A stretch of DNA of 64,000 nucleotides from Hedera helix (taxonomy: Eukaryota > Streptophyta > Magnoliopsida > Apiales > Araliaceae), in assembly GCA_947179155.2 (NCBI GenBank), contig OX359266.1:47730039-47794038 (forward strand). Reading direction: 5' to 3'. Positions 48,191-61,392 of this stretch are shown here, in pieces; the stretch's first letter is position 1, and each line of letters starts with the position of its first letter. The position numbers and the translations under genes were made by a program. The notes under the pieces are model-generated. The model searched no databases. It worked only from the letters and a program-made list of their open reading frames with translations, and was not told the origin of the DNA.

Positions 48191-48747
48191 GACCAAATTT
48201 TTTCATCAAACTCAGCTCTTAAGTTTAATTTATTTTTTTTATATTTTATCCTTAAAATTAAATAATATTTATTTTTTAAATTAAATTTTAAAATTAATTA
48301 AACATGTATCTGACCTTTATTTTAACTAAAATTCGAGTCATACCTTACTTGACAAGCAAACCAAATTGAATATGGGGGACGCATTAACTAAATCAAGGCT
48401 AAGAAAAGAATCATAAACCTCACCAATTGATTTTGTCCCTTTAATAGTCAAAATTTTATCTAATTAAGATTCTATTGTCAATTCACACACGAAAGAACGA
48501 CTTTAATTTTTTGTATTTTGTTGGTATAAAAGATCACCTAAGACAAGGCGGATACAAGAATTTTATTAAGGATGGACACAATTATTATTTAATATAATTA
48601 CATAAAAATAATAATCATTTGATAAAACTTAAAAAAATTAATAAATAAAATCACCATATATATATTTTAACCAGAATAATATAAAAGTCTCTACAAACTT
48701 ATTATTTAAGACTTTGAGTAGACATACAAATTAAGATTTATTTTTTA

Positions 48748-48846
48748 CTCCGTCTGTTCACATCAATTTTACATCCTAAAATTTTAAATTAATTAGATTT
48801 TTTTTATTTTTAAAATGGAACTTTTTTGTAAAATTGATGGAGTATT
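48748..48846. mobile_element. Small Stowaway-like MITE
   Basis: TACTCCGTCTGTTCACATCA at the left and TGTAAAATTGATGGAGTA at the right form inverted ends with the pairing CAATTTTAC / GTAAAATTG, in about 100 bp flanked by TA. Confidence 0.6.
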
Positions 48847-51678
48847 ATGTTTTTTTAATGGAAGGAGAGAGGGGATCCCTCCATTCTATTGTTTAGTTTA
48901 TTATGATTATTTTAAAAAAAATAAAATGGATGTGCTTTTATATGTAAATATATGATCAGGTATATATATTTTTTTCATTCTATAAAAATAGTCTCATTCA
49001 TAAAAAATTTAAATATTAATTTATCCTTAAAAATAAAAAATTATAATTTTAGTGATAATGACACTACGGTGACAAACTTAAATATATTGTAACATTTTAT
49101 ATTATTATTAATAAAAATATTTTTCCGTTCAAATTTATAAGATAAAATTTATAGATAGATAGATTTGAGTTGAGTACCATTTAGGCTGGCTCGTTCGTTA
49201 TCCTCCACGTGTTGTCCTGAATTATTGGGCGTATAAAAGAAGCAGATTTGAATTCCCCATATAAATAAGCCAGGCCCATTTAGCAAAGTCAAAAGGTGGG
49301 TTGTAGTCAAAATGTACGTGGCGGGGCATTTTTGTCAACTTAAAGCAAATGACGCACATTCCAAGTTTAGGATTCACACAGACGGTGACATTCCACCAAA
49401 TTACCACACATGGGGATTTAAATAAAATTTAAAAATCAATGCTTTTCTTAGGCAGGCAGGCAGGCAGGCTAGCCGCATACATTGATACCCAGAACCTTGT
49501 AGTTATCTACAATATCATTTCGGCGTGTGATTTGGGGTAGGCGGCTCAAACAAATCATAAAATTGACGGACACAAAATTCATCTCAAACGGGTTGGGGTA
49601 TGTGATTCCAACGTTCCTATAATTGGGTCAACTCCTGTTGCTATTAGTATAATCAATTTTATAGCGACATAAGATCACTAGATATATTCATATATATATA
49701 TATATGAGACACAAAATATTTGATAATTTTAGAGAATTTAATCATTAATTTGTATCTAGTCTACTTGTTCTATTTAACGTTTAACTATAAAAAAACTTTT
49801 CAAAATATTGAAGCAAAGGTATTAGATATCTGACGCTAAACACACTGATAGCGATTATCCTACAAACTAGTTTGTCAGAAAAAATCATAGACAAAGTATA
49901 TAAGAGATGACCCCAAAAGAAACATTGAGAAAAAACTCTCTAGTTCTCAAATTCTATATATTATCAAAACAAAAAGGGTCATTCAATCAACTCACAAGTC
50001 GGGTTATATAACTGAGAGTTATTGGGCAACAAGAAATAACTTTCTCCTATAATTACGTGACAAATACTGACATATTCTTAAAATTATGCCATGCAAAAAG
50101 GTATTATTATCACGTATACATGTTGTCTGCGTAACTAACTTTGACACTAATAATAAAATAATGTCACGTAACATGTTATAAAAAAGAACTCAGGGCCACG
50201 TGCTAAAAGAAAACTAATAAATTGAGAAGATTGATAAGCTTGGAGTCAATTCTTAAAAGATTGTCCGAAGGCAAGAGTATTCTCAAAGATAATTCCTCGA
50301 AGACAAAGTCTAATACTTCTGAAGCCATTAGCACTTGCTTTTCTTGCATCGATTATTTTCCTCCATGTATCTTAATGCCATTAATGCATTATTTGACAAG
50401 TCGGTGTCAGCGGGCTAATTCTCCTGCATCAATATCTTACAAAATTTTGGTTAAGCTATTATGTTAATTGTAGCATGCCTTCCCCCTAGTATGTAAAAGG
50501 AACAAAAACGATGTAAATTTGTTGGTGAAATAAATTGAAATGACATTCAAGTGACATTTTATCCCAAAGTCAAAATTATTTGTCTCGGGTGAACAACAGT
50601 CGTTTATCTTCTCAAATAATTCTTATTTTTTGAGTAAAAAAAAATACTTATATGAAATATTTTTTACAAAGAAATAATCATTTTGACTTTATGTACTTGA
50701 GGCTTTTCTTTTTTAAGAGTTTTTGTATCACACATATAATTAAGATATTTTTATGTACACTAACCGTTACGTATAATAAAGAAAAAATGATATGTAGATC
50801 TTACTTTTAGATTTTATCTATATACTTAATTTTTTTTATGTTAATGTAAAATTGTTAGTAAAAATTTATTGCACATAAAAGTAATCCATAATTTGAAGAA
50901 AATGATGAATAAAATGCCCATAATCAATTTGTTTTTTTATTCCCTTCTCTAAATACTTATTCATTAACTGATATTGTCAAAATAAAAATTATGCCATCAG
51001 ATATTGATTATGGTTAAAACACTTACAAAAGTGTTATAAATTGTGTATTTGGTTTGATCATGTTATTTTGTTATGTCAATACCAACAACCTTTAAAATAT
51101 TTCAATTGTCCTAAATTGCTCATCTCTCTATTGGGATTTTTAATAATTTAAAAAGATTTAGTAAATAGTGTAGAAGTATTTTAAACTTTTACATACTGCC
51201 TTTTTTTATGGACCATAAATATACAAAACAAAAACAGATTAATATAGTAATATACTAATATCTCCATAAATTAATTACAGTTTTAGACTCATTGTTTGGA
51301 AAATTGAAAAGACTAAATTGGGAAAACAGATCACAAAAGTAAGATCTAATCATTATTTTTCTCGAATGTAATTTATGCTTATTCTTTTTGGATTGTAATT
51401 TATTCCTTAATTTCTTTTTTGGAATCTTATTTATGCCTTATTTTTCCCTCACAAGTTTTATTTTTTGGCTGATTATTATTTCAAGTATCTTAATTTTCTT
51501 CACTTTTAAGTTTTTGACTATATATTGGTTTCTAAAAAAAATAATAAAACGACAGTAAAAGGTTAGAGGTAGCATACACGCACCGGGAGATAGAGTGAGC
51601 ATAGGAAGTCCGACCACTTTAGTCCTTATCAGAGACGGAAGCAGAATAACTTTGTAATTCCAGACTAAAACAGGGGGC

Positions 51679-51686
51679 TATAAATA
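51679..51686 (+). promoter_or_regulatory. TATA box of the Trp/Gly-rich protein gene
   Basis: TATAAATA lies in GGGCTATAAATAACC. The ATG is 474 bases downstream, and a good donor-like site after TCTCAAG at about 51957 suggests a 5'-leader intron ending before 52153. Confidence 0.55.
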
Positions 51687-52152
51687 ACCACGAAGCATAA
51701 CAGCGGCTTTGTTTCTTCTCAGAAGACAAGGCTAGGATCGAAACGCTTTCCAAGTTTTGGGCAGTTCATCTTTTTTCATTACTCTGTTAAATCATTGCAC
51801 ACCCAATTTTCCACCGATCAAACCATTCCCAGCTTTTGAGCGATTCTACGACCACAAATTAAGATACCCGTCAAGAACTAGTCATTTTAGTGCCAGTTGA
51901 ATCTTCTGGGCAAAACCCACTTTCCAGAATCTGTTCTTGTTCTTAATTTATCTCAAGGTTTGTGGCTCTTTTTTGAACTTGGGAATCAAACCTAAATTAA
52001 ATTTCAAGAACCCTTTTTCGGGTTGTATTGTTTTTTTTTTATTTACTTTATGATTTATTGCTTTTGTTCCCTCGTTTCTAACCTATATTTCATGCGGTTT
52101 GTTTATCATCTTTTTTTTGTGTTCATTTGGTTTTAGATTTGGGTTTGTTTTG

Positions 52153-54392
52153 ATGGAGGGTCGGAGAAGATTCAAGGGTGATACGTATAATAAAGAAGTT
52201 CAAAAAACAAATAACAGAAAGCCACCTGTAGGTATGTTTAGCTTCTGGCTTTGATTGTTTTTTTTAATGCGTGTTTGTATTCTTTTACTTAGGTGATTTT
52301 ATTTTTTCAAAAAATAAACTTTGAGATGGTTTCCTTGTTTACAATTTTTGGTATACAATCATGGCTTTCTTTGGAATTTGAGATTGCTTTGCACTTGATA
52401 GTGATATTTTATTATTTCTATTTGGATAGTTTCTTAAGGTTAGGGTTCGAAAAGGTTGAATTTTTTTTGCTTGAATAATCAGAGTGGCTTCTACAATTTT
52501 GCAGGTAAGAATTTGCGCTGTTTCAATTCAAGTTTGTATCTTTTGGCTTATAATTTTTCTTGTTTGTGGCTGATTTTTATCTTTTATTTTTAATTATCTA
52601 AAGTAGCTATAGGTCGGGCCTTTGTCACTGTAGAACTACTTTGCTTGCATGCGGTGCATCTTTATTATGAAATTCTAATCCTTTTAGCTATCGTTAGTTT
52701 TTTAGCGAGGGTAAGTGATTAGTTCATAGTTTTGCTCGGCATTATTAACATTCCTAATTGTTGTAATTTTGGGTTCTTATGTGTTTTCAAATCATACTGT
52801 GCAGTTTTAATCCCAGCATGAAAACTGAAATGGTCTCTGCTTATATGTTTCTGGTTCTGGTTCGTTTTGTTATGATGGGAAGTTATGTGCAAGAATTATA
52901 TGAAAATAGCTAATTGATAATGAATTCAGTGTTAATGTCCAAAATTGATGAGGAACTTGATAAAAGTATGGCGGGGATTCTGAAATTTCATGGAGATCAG
53001 GATTGGTTCCTTTAGTTTGCATACAGTTGTAATCCGTTGGTTTGCATACCGTTGTAGTCTATGACATTTGCAGTTGTCGTCTTTCGCCGGTTTATCCCAT
53101 AATATTTCAATCATTTTCGTATTCTTTCTTTAGAACAACTTTTATGGCAAATTGTTGTGTTCTTCATCTTATTTATTTATTTATTTTATTTTCTTATTGT
53201 CGTCTTTCTGATGGTGTTACAGTTGAATGTCATTTTGTGAGAGGAAAGACCGTTGTTTCTCATTACGTACTACATATTAACCTTACGTGTAATTTCAACA
53301 GCATCTCCTAGTCTGCTGCTTTTGGCAACTTATTTTCCTACCAACTATCAGATTTTAGTATGTATCGACAGTTCTTAGATTGACTTTCAAAAAAAGAAAA
53401 AAAGTTATATTTATCATATATGTTCAGGTAATTGGCGACCAACTGTTCCGTCGTGGGAGAAAAAATTCTGCACTTCGGTTGGAAAAGTTCCATGGAGAAA
53501 GATCTTGGATGCTAAGAAGTTTATGCACTACCATGACAATGTGGTAAAATGGAATGACTCTGCAGGTGAAGAGGCATTCAACAATGCTAAGAGCCGGTTC
53601 TATGCAAGGGTGCACGGTCTTCCTTGTGAGATACCAGTCCCAGATCCTAGTCTGTATATTGATGAAATAGATTGGGATTGCAAAATTGATCAGGAGCTGA
53701 TACTAGACTTAGAGCGCGAACCAGCGGATCCTGATACAGATAGAAAAGATGAGAATGTTGTGATTTTTGGTGATACTCTCTTACAAAATCAAGGATTCTC
53801 GAGCTCTGGTTGGGGAGATTGTGAAGATGAGTTAAAAGCAGCTCCTAACTCATCTAATGTCAATACTTATAACTCTTGGGAACATAATTATAGTCAGAAT
53901 AATGGGCATGTCGAAGGCAATGGATGGGAAAATTTTGGTAACAACTCATGGGGCTGGTACGACAATAATGGAACAGCTATGGTAGGTTATGGATGGGGAG
54001 ATGGTTGGGGGAATAGTGGATGGGGAGATGGTTGGAATAATTCATGTGGTTGGTATCAGTACGGAAATTATTTTGCTCCCGAATATGTGCAAGATCCTAA
54101 TGGGGTTTATGGGACATGGTATATCGATGATGGGAATAGAGAAGGCACTGGTAATTATGTGTCAGGCTATGAAACCTCGAGGCATCATGGCGATAACAGT
54201 CAGAGGAATCAATCAAAGAGGAATGCAAATAGTGTGAGAAAGGGGGTAAATTTTGCTTCTGAACAGCGAACAACAGATAATGGATTCAAGGGGGAACTTG
54301 AAAAACTCATGTGCCCCTGTTATTCACCAAGCATCAGGCAAAGCCAGAAATTGGTGGAGCATGGAGAAACCAGTTTCTTTAGTGGGGAGTGA
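52153..54392 (+). CDS. Plant-conserved protein of unknown function with a Trp/Gly-rich middle
   Basis: Two exons, 52153-52231 and 53428-54392, join within a Gly codon to give 347 residues. Order: a short basic N terminus (MEGRRRFKGDTYNKEVQK); a compact block NWRPTVPSWEKKFCTSVGKV followed by PWRKILDAKKFM, VVKWNDSAGEEAF, GLPCEIPVPDP and YIDEIDWD; an acidic linker; then repeats rich in Trp, Gly and Asn (GWGDGWGNSGWGDGWNN); and a basic tail. I recall similar plant proteins sharing the VPSWEKKFC and DEIDWD blocks but know no function for them. No signal peptide, membrane segment or catalytic motif is seen. The Trp/Gly repeats resemble low-complexity interaction regions. The ATG was chosen because the exon joins in frame through GT-AG sites. 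Both flanks are single copy. Confidence 0.82.
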
Positions 54393-57120
54393 AAAAGGCC
54401 ATGTAGTACCAAACTATGGCAGAGTCTGTTGTGTTTGGCTTGATTGCGTTTTTGTAGTTATGAGTTTGTAGAGGGTCCTGTGAGATTTTTGATTATGTTT
54501 GTGAATATTGAGTAGTTGTAATATCAGCTTATTATGTTACGTTTGGATTAAAAGAATGGAATGAGTGAAGGAATATAATGAGTGAAGGAATGAAATGGAG
54601 AGTGGAATGATTCATTCCATTTCTGCTGGAATGAGTTATTCCATTGAGGGAATAAAATTCATAAATTTGGGAGGGATGAGAATGATTCATTATATTTTAA
54701 TGAATCAAATATAATTTTTTTTCATTTAATAAGAATGAGTCATTCCAAACTCACATTCATTCCTCAAATTCAAACGTAGCATTAGTTTGTTTTTTAATCT
54801 GTCCTGGTGATATCCGTTATTTTTCTCTTCAAAGAGAAGTTTTTATGCTACTTCATCTGGTAGGTTAACAGACCTGGTAAGTATTCCAGATTTGGAACCT
54901 GTGCTTGTATATTTGGGTAGAGCTGATCTGTTTGTTCACTTCTCATTGGAACATTGCATATGGTCAAAGTTCCATTATACTTCATCTATCTGCAAAAGAA
55001 GGGATACAAGGGTTGCCAGTTGTATAGCACATAGTTGCATTTAACCTATTTGCTATACAAATGCAACTCTTCCACGAATTACAAATGCTACTTGCTAAGT
55101 TCACCGAAATGAAAAGATTATTATTTCTAGTGAAAATAGGAAATAAAAAAAAATTAAGATTATTATTTCTAGCGAAAATAAGTAGTAAAAAAAAAGGAAC
55201 GAGTTTTTCATGATGGAGGGAGCCTTCCAAGTTTAATTTTTTTTTTATGTATTATGATAAAGACATGTCGATTCTTGGTGTGAGAAGACCAAATCACATT
55301 ATCCGTAAATTAATACAAACGAACGCATGAATAATTAATTGTAATGTGTTTATCATCCTCAATAAGAGTTGATATGTTATTATTGTAACATAAATGTTGT
55401 TCGAGGGTTAAGAAAAAGAAAGAAAAAACAGTAGGATTTTCCCAAAAAGGAAAACATGCAAAAAACTAGTGGTATGGACTTTGTTCTACCAATCTTTATT
55501 GTCTAGAATTGTCAATGTTTATAGAAGCCAAGGCCATATATATAGTGCCGAGTGGATCAAGGCACCTTGTCTTTTGGTTATTTATATTAAAAATAGTAGT
55601 AGAAGAAGAAGAGTAGTCAAATATCCAGCACCCTATAATTGGTAGTAAAATATCTCGAGGGATTGTACCAAGAGATGTGACTGCTGAGCTCAAAATCTTA
55701 AATATTAAAACCTCCGTCACTTGAAAGAAGATTATATCCATTTCATTTGTCTTTTATTTATTTTGAGCCCGAGTTCACACCTGACTTTATAAAAGGTTTT
55801 CAATAACCCTCTCATAGATAATATTCCTAAATAGTCTAAATAAATAGTTAATTCTAAAAGGAGAGTTTCATTGGGAGCTTTTGAAATTTTAAAATTGATG
55901 TGCATTATATTAACTAGAAAGCAACAATTTTTGTAAGTGATAATACTTTTTTAAATAGTAAAAAATATTAGTGATTATACCAACTAAAATCAAATCAATT
56001 CACATTGATTTTAAATTTCAGTATTTTTCAGAGTAGCAGAACTCAAAATACAACTCTTTCTATATAACGAAAGAAAGACTATCTCTATCTCGTGATAAAT
56101 TTGTTCAATTATTTTTTATGATTAAATTGATTTTTTTTTAAATTAATATATTATTCTTTTAAATATTTAAATATAATGATTAACATCGTATTTTAATGTA
56201 CAATGTTAGCGATTTTGACATTTTAGATATATATTTAATTATTAATATTATTAATAATCAATTTAACTACTATAGAAGTCAATAAAAAAACATTTATTGT
56301 CTGTTGGAAATATTAGTAAATGTGAAAGAAAAAAGAAGGGCTATTTTTTTTCCAACTTATTTATCCACACTATCCTTCGGGCTTTAGCCTTTAGGTATCC
56401 ATCTCATTATTCTTTGGGAAGACAAAATGGATCTCAAAACAAATTGTAATGAGTAGTTATTTTATCATTAAATAATGGGCTTGGTAAGTTTATCACATTA
56501 CTTTTCCTTGGATCTTAATTTTAATTTTAAGTTTTTATTCATTATATTTGATTCAAATTTTATTTTAAATTTAAATTGTTATCCAAATTCAGCCCTATTA
56601 TGAAGGGGAGAGGGATAGTACTATTTATTAATTACATAATTCAAAAATAATTTGAGAATGTAAATATTTAGTGTAAAAGGGATATACTTTCAATTTTTCT
56701 ACTAGTGTATTTTTTTTTGGGTTTCTAACCGTTTGGATTGTCTATTCTTTTCATTTAAAATTATAAGACAAATATTGACTTATTAAAAGTTAATTTTAGA
56801 TATTTATAAATTTAAATAGACATGATTAATTTAATTTTTGAAAATAATAAATCTTATAAGTAATAGTATTTATTTTATAATATTTATAATTATATTGATA
56901 TAAATTAAATAAATTCATGTTAATTTAGAATTTAAAAATATTTAAAATTAATTTTAAAAAAATTAATAACATCAACGGAAATAATATTAATCAAAGTGGT
57001 GTCCAAATTTAAAGCCGAAGGAGTTTTGGGTTGGCCCAATTAACAGTCCTTGATACTGGGGAGGGAGCTGAGGTTTAAGAATTCATCAATACGATCTTTC
57101 CTCGCTCACTACACCATAAA
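54393..57120. other. Intergenic span between the two right-hand genes
   Basis: It contains the 3' flank of the preceding gene, a MITE (54537-54785), a short imperfect tandem repeat (about 55100-55195, word ATTATTATTTCTAG) and AT-rich DNA. A minus-strand frame at 55496-55741 has no family resemblance. The PRP4 leader exon probably lies at about 57060-57128. Confidence 0.55.
54537..54785. mobile_element. MITE with GAATG-rich arms
   Basis: GTTACGTTTGGATTAAAAGA at the left mirrors CAAATTCAAACGTAGC at the right. Both arms repeat GGAATGA/TCATTCC words (for example TGATTCATTCCATTTC), giving strong foldback potential. The target duplication is unclear, and a hAT-like class is a guess. Confidence 0.65.
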
Positions 57121-58103
57121 TTGCTCAGGTATGCATGCATCTCTGATACTCGACCCTCTATATTTTTACATATAATACTGAATGAAGAAGGCTGCTTGAA
57201 TTTAGTAATATACATGAGTAGCTGTTAGTTAGGGTTTACTAAGTTATGGCTTCTCCTATTGAATGTTACGTCTTTGAATCAATAAAATCAGGGTTTGTTT
57301 CAGTTGGGAGTAATTTTTTTAGTATTGTAGACACTGTATGCATCTTGTGTTCGTCTTTGGTGGATTAGAAATTGAATGAAAGTGTACCTCTTATCTCAGG
57401 CTTAAGGTGTGCGAGAGAATAGAAGGATTGAATTCAAGATACTGAAAATGAAGCTCGATTGACTAACTCGGAAACAAGGAGTTCATCTAACTTGATATAT
57501 TATTCCACATTCTGACAACCTAAAAGTGTAAGATAATTTGCTCTAATTGCTTGTTCTGGCTTGATTTCTGATACTGCCTTGGTTTTGCTATGCTATAGGG
57601 TAAGTTGTTGTAGGGAATAAAGTTGTTGAACTTTAAGTTCCAATGATTTTTGCCTAGTTACTGGTTTCAAATTGTATGTTCAGGTTTAGACTAATATACC
57701 TCTGAAATAAAGCGTGTGAATGCTGTTTTCTCCTTTACTCTTAAGATGCTAACTGTTGTACACGACAAGAGTGGTTTTTGTAGATTACAGTTTTCTCCCT
57801 CTGTTTCAGTGACTATCAGTTTGAATTTATTACAATGTATTATATATATATATATCTGTCTTTGTGTTGATTGATCGTGCATTCAGGCTAATGTTTTAGA
57901 TGCTTGGCTCTTATATGCAAATATTAAGCTTCTGATATCTGATGTTCTTCTGTTTATTCGTTTGCTTTTCTTCCATCTCTATATACTTTATTTAGAATTA
58001 CTAAGAATAATATGATGTAATATAACAGAGAACCAACACTAATGTACCTTGATGGCAGGATGAGCTTTATTAACTTTTTTGTACGTTTGGTTTATCAGGT
58101 ATC

Positions 58104-61100
58104 ATGGACATAGACGAGGAAAATTCTGTCTCAACTTCACTTACGGAGCCTTCTGCAGCAGTTCCTGATGGTCAGACTGTGGGTTCTGCGATTGATTCAA
58201 TTCCCACCCAACCGGTTCAACCTGCCATTCCACCATTGATCCCAACTTCAATTTTGCTCACTATTGCTCCGATACCTGCAGCTCCTCCCTCAATTCCTCG
58301 GCCATTAGCACCTCTTCCTGTTCGTCCGCCCATCCCCAGGCCACCCCAGCCACAAAATGGTGACTTTAAGGGCAGCGATTCAGATTCTGATCATGATGAC
58401 TCCAGAGCTCTTCGGAAGACCACAGGCTTTGCTGAATATGAGATCTCAGAGGAGAGCAGACTGATTAGAGAACGCCAGGAAAGAGCCATGCAAGAATTTT
58501 TGATGAAAAGACGTGCTGCCGCTCTTGCGGTACCAACGAATGACATGGCTGTACACGCTCGTCTTCGGCGGCTTGGTGAACCCATAACTCTTTTTGGAGA
58601 AAGAGAGATGGAAAGACGAGACCGTTTGCGCATGCTAATGGCAAAGCTGGATTCTGAAGGACAGTTGGAAAAGCTGATGAAAGTTCATGAAGAGGAGGAA
58701 GCTGCAGCTTCTGTGTCCATGTCAGAGGGACCCGAAGAAGAAATGGTCCAGTATCCTTTTTATACCGAAGGCTCAAGAACTCTTTTAGAGGCCCGTGTAG
58801 AGATTGCCAAGTATTCTATTGTGAGAGCTGCTATGCGTCTTCAGCGTGCAAGAAGGATAAGGGATGATCCGGATGAAGATTTGGACGCAGAGACCAATTG
58901 GGCTTTGGATCAAGCTGGGAGTTTGGCCATGGATTGCAGTGAAATTGGGGATGATCGACCGCTTTCAGGGTGTTCCTTCTCACATGATGGGAAGATGCTT
59001 GCCACATGGTACTCTCTCTCTCTCTCTCTGTTTTTTAGGTAATTAGTTTGATGTTGTTGTTAGGATTCCATGTTTAGGCTTTCGCTACTTGGGCCTTTTT
59101 TGCACTATTATGGGTATTCTAACTTAAAATTTTGGCATCCTCATTTTTTTTGTTTAGTCACACAAGTTGGTTGTGATTGATTTTACAAACTGATATTTAC
59201 ACTGTGTTTTCTTCAAAGCATTTTAGGTTTAGTTTCTGAATATCAAGTACCTTTTCTGATTAAAAGACTTATTTTACTGGCTTTAATAATGCTGATTTAC
59301 TTGATGAGATTGTTTCCATATTAGTATGACTCATCTTCTTAGTTTTTCTGCATTGCTGACTCACTGTTAGCCTGTAATTAATTGGATATGAATACAAGAA
59401 ACTGAGAAAGTACTTCAGTTCTATTTTGAAAATGTTTATTACGACTGTTTAAGGAACTCCATGACTCCACAAACCTTACAACACCAAAACAGCATCCTTC
59501 TTGCTCTGCTTAATTTGTTTACACATTCTGACCTGCAAAACTGATCTGTGATCTGTTCTTCTTTGTTTCTTTGTTTTTAATTCTTTAGTGCTTTGAGTGG
59601 AGTTGCTAAAATATGGAGCATGCCTCAAGTAAAGAAGGTTTGTACTCTGAAGGGGCATACAGAGCGTGCTACTGATGTTGCCTTCTCTCCCATTGACAAC
59701 CACTTGGCAACTGCCTCTGCTGACCACACTGCAAGGTTATGGAACAGTGAGGGATGTCTTATGAAGACTTTTGAGGGACATTTGGACCGCCTGGCCCGTA
59801 TTGCATTCCATCCATCAGGGAAATACTTGGGCACAACTAGCTTTGACAAAACCTGGAGATTGTGGGATGTAGAGACGGGTGAAGAGTTGCTTCTACAAGA
59901 AGGTCACAGTAGGAGCGTATATGGATTATCGTTTCACTGTGACGGGTCTCTTGCTGCATCTTGTGGACTTGATTCACTAGCTCGGGTGTGGGACCTTCGG
60001 TCTGGGAGAAGTGTTCTTGCCTTGGAAGGCCATGTTAAGCCGGTGAGACATTTTTTGTCATAGCATCATGATATTTTTCTTCTCCCACCCCCTCTCTGTT
60101 TGCTAGGTGAACTGATGATTAATAATTTTTGGCTGCATTTCAGGTTCTTGGAATTAGTTTCTCTCCAAACGGCTATCACTTGGCAACTGGTGGTGAAGAT
60201 AACACTTGTCGAATTTGGGATTTGAGGAAGAAGAAATCATTATACATTATACCAGCTCATGCAAATCTTATTTCTCAAGTCAAGTTTGAGCCTCAAGAGG
60301 GATACTTTTTGTTAACGGCTTCCTATGATATGACTGCCAAGGTATTTCTCTCGGTAAACTATTAGTGTTGTGGATGATGAATTTCTGAATTGATTAATTC
60401 GTGCTTGTATGTTTTTCACCGAAGCATAAAATTATGTTTCAGGTGTGGTCATCCAAAGATTTTAAGCCTGTCAAGACGCTATCCGGTCATGAAGCAAAGG
60501 TTACATCCTTGGATGTAGTAGCAGGTAAATTTCTAAAGACCAAAATTCAGAACCTTTAAATTTGAATGACATAGGAGATTTTCAACTACAATAAGAAGGG
60601 AACTAATCAGTTGGAGGAAGTTTAAACTTTAAAATCTAGGAAAATCCCAGGTTGGAACCTGGTGTTATTATGTGGTTTCTTTCCCCCACTCTCTCCCCAC
60701 GTGACCTATGAAGGAGTAAAATTGAATGTTTGAGTATATAAATCCAGTAATGAGAAATATAAGATAATGTCTTTTAACTTGAATTTTTAAATTATATTCG
60801 GTTTGATAGCTTGCCAGAAACATTTTGGACTACACTGCCTCAATTGTCATCCTGATTTTAACCTTTTTTAAGCAAGTAATGCATGTATTACAACAAACTA
60901 GTTGAAAAGTAAAACAATACATTTTAGCAATAGACATTAACAGCAATCTTAAGGAGCTCTCTTGAGGAAGTGGTATTGATAGAATTAAGTAGTGGTATAA
61001 TAATTGATATGCTCTTTCACTACCCAAAGTTAAACTGGATTCATTTAATGGCTGTTTAATAGGGGTTGTTAATCTTGTCCGCTGTCATTCTTAGATTTAT

Positions 61101-61392
61101 ATTGTTCAACAATTATTAGGTTTTAATGGCATGACACTTCATAGGTCATGTGATCTGTTGAACAATTGTATTTCATGAAAAAAGCACTCTTGTTAACTGA
61201 AATGTCTCTCTTATATGTCATTCCTGTTATTGCCAAGACCTCTTTGTTTTCTTTCTATTATTCACAACTAATGTTGGTTCTGTTTTTGCTGGCGCAGATG
61301 GCCATACTGTTGTTTCGGTTTCACATGATCGAACCATCAAGCTGTGGTCAAGTAGAAATTATGAAAAGGAAAAGGCTATGGATGTTGACTAA
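58104..61392 (+). CDS. U4/U6 small nuclear ribonucleoprotein PRP4-like (WD40)
   Basis: A core spliceosomal protein that binds U4/U6 snRNA with PRP3 in the tri-snRNP in the nucleus. The plant orthologue is LACHESIS in Arabidopsis. Coding exons: 58104-59008, 59589-60042, 60144-60341, 60443-60524 and 61298-61392, joined in frame to 577 residues. A Pro/Ile-rich N terminus (to about residue 90) is followed by an acidic patch GSDSDSDHDD. Next is the PRP4 (SFM) domain around RLRRLGEPITLFGEREMERR, then helices. Seven WD repeats follow, ending in AKIW, ARLW, WRLW, ARVW, CRIW, AKVW and IKLW. The last exon ends SSRNYEKEKAMDVD. A non-coding leader exon is likely at about 57060-57128 (donor CTCAG|GTATGC), with the intron ending at TATCAG just before the ATG. 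Nothing is broken and the length fits the family. Confidence 0.95.

Larger units (their letters stand above)
46433..51670. other. AT-rich intergenic span
   Basis: More than 5 kb with no supportable gene. It contains a degenerate 176-bp tandem repeat (46590-46960), a Helitron-like 5' end (48148), a small MITE (48748-48846) and a GGCA microsatellite (49453-49468). A 95-codon frame at 47449-47736 and others are compositionally biased and unlike known proteins. Confidence 0.6.

Noticed and set aside
55496..55741. 81-codon minus-strand frame
   Set aside because: Unrecognised, with no supporting signals; could be chance in AT-rich DNA.
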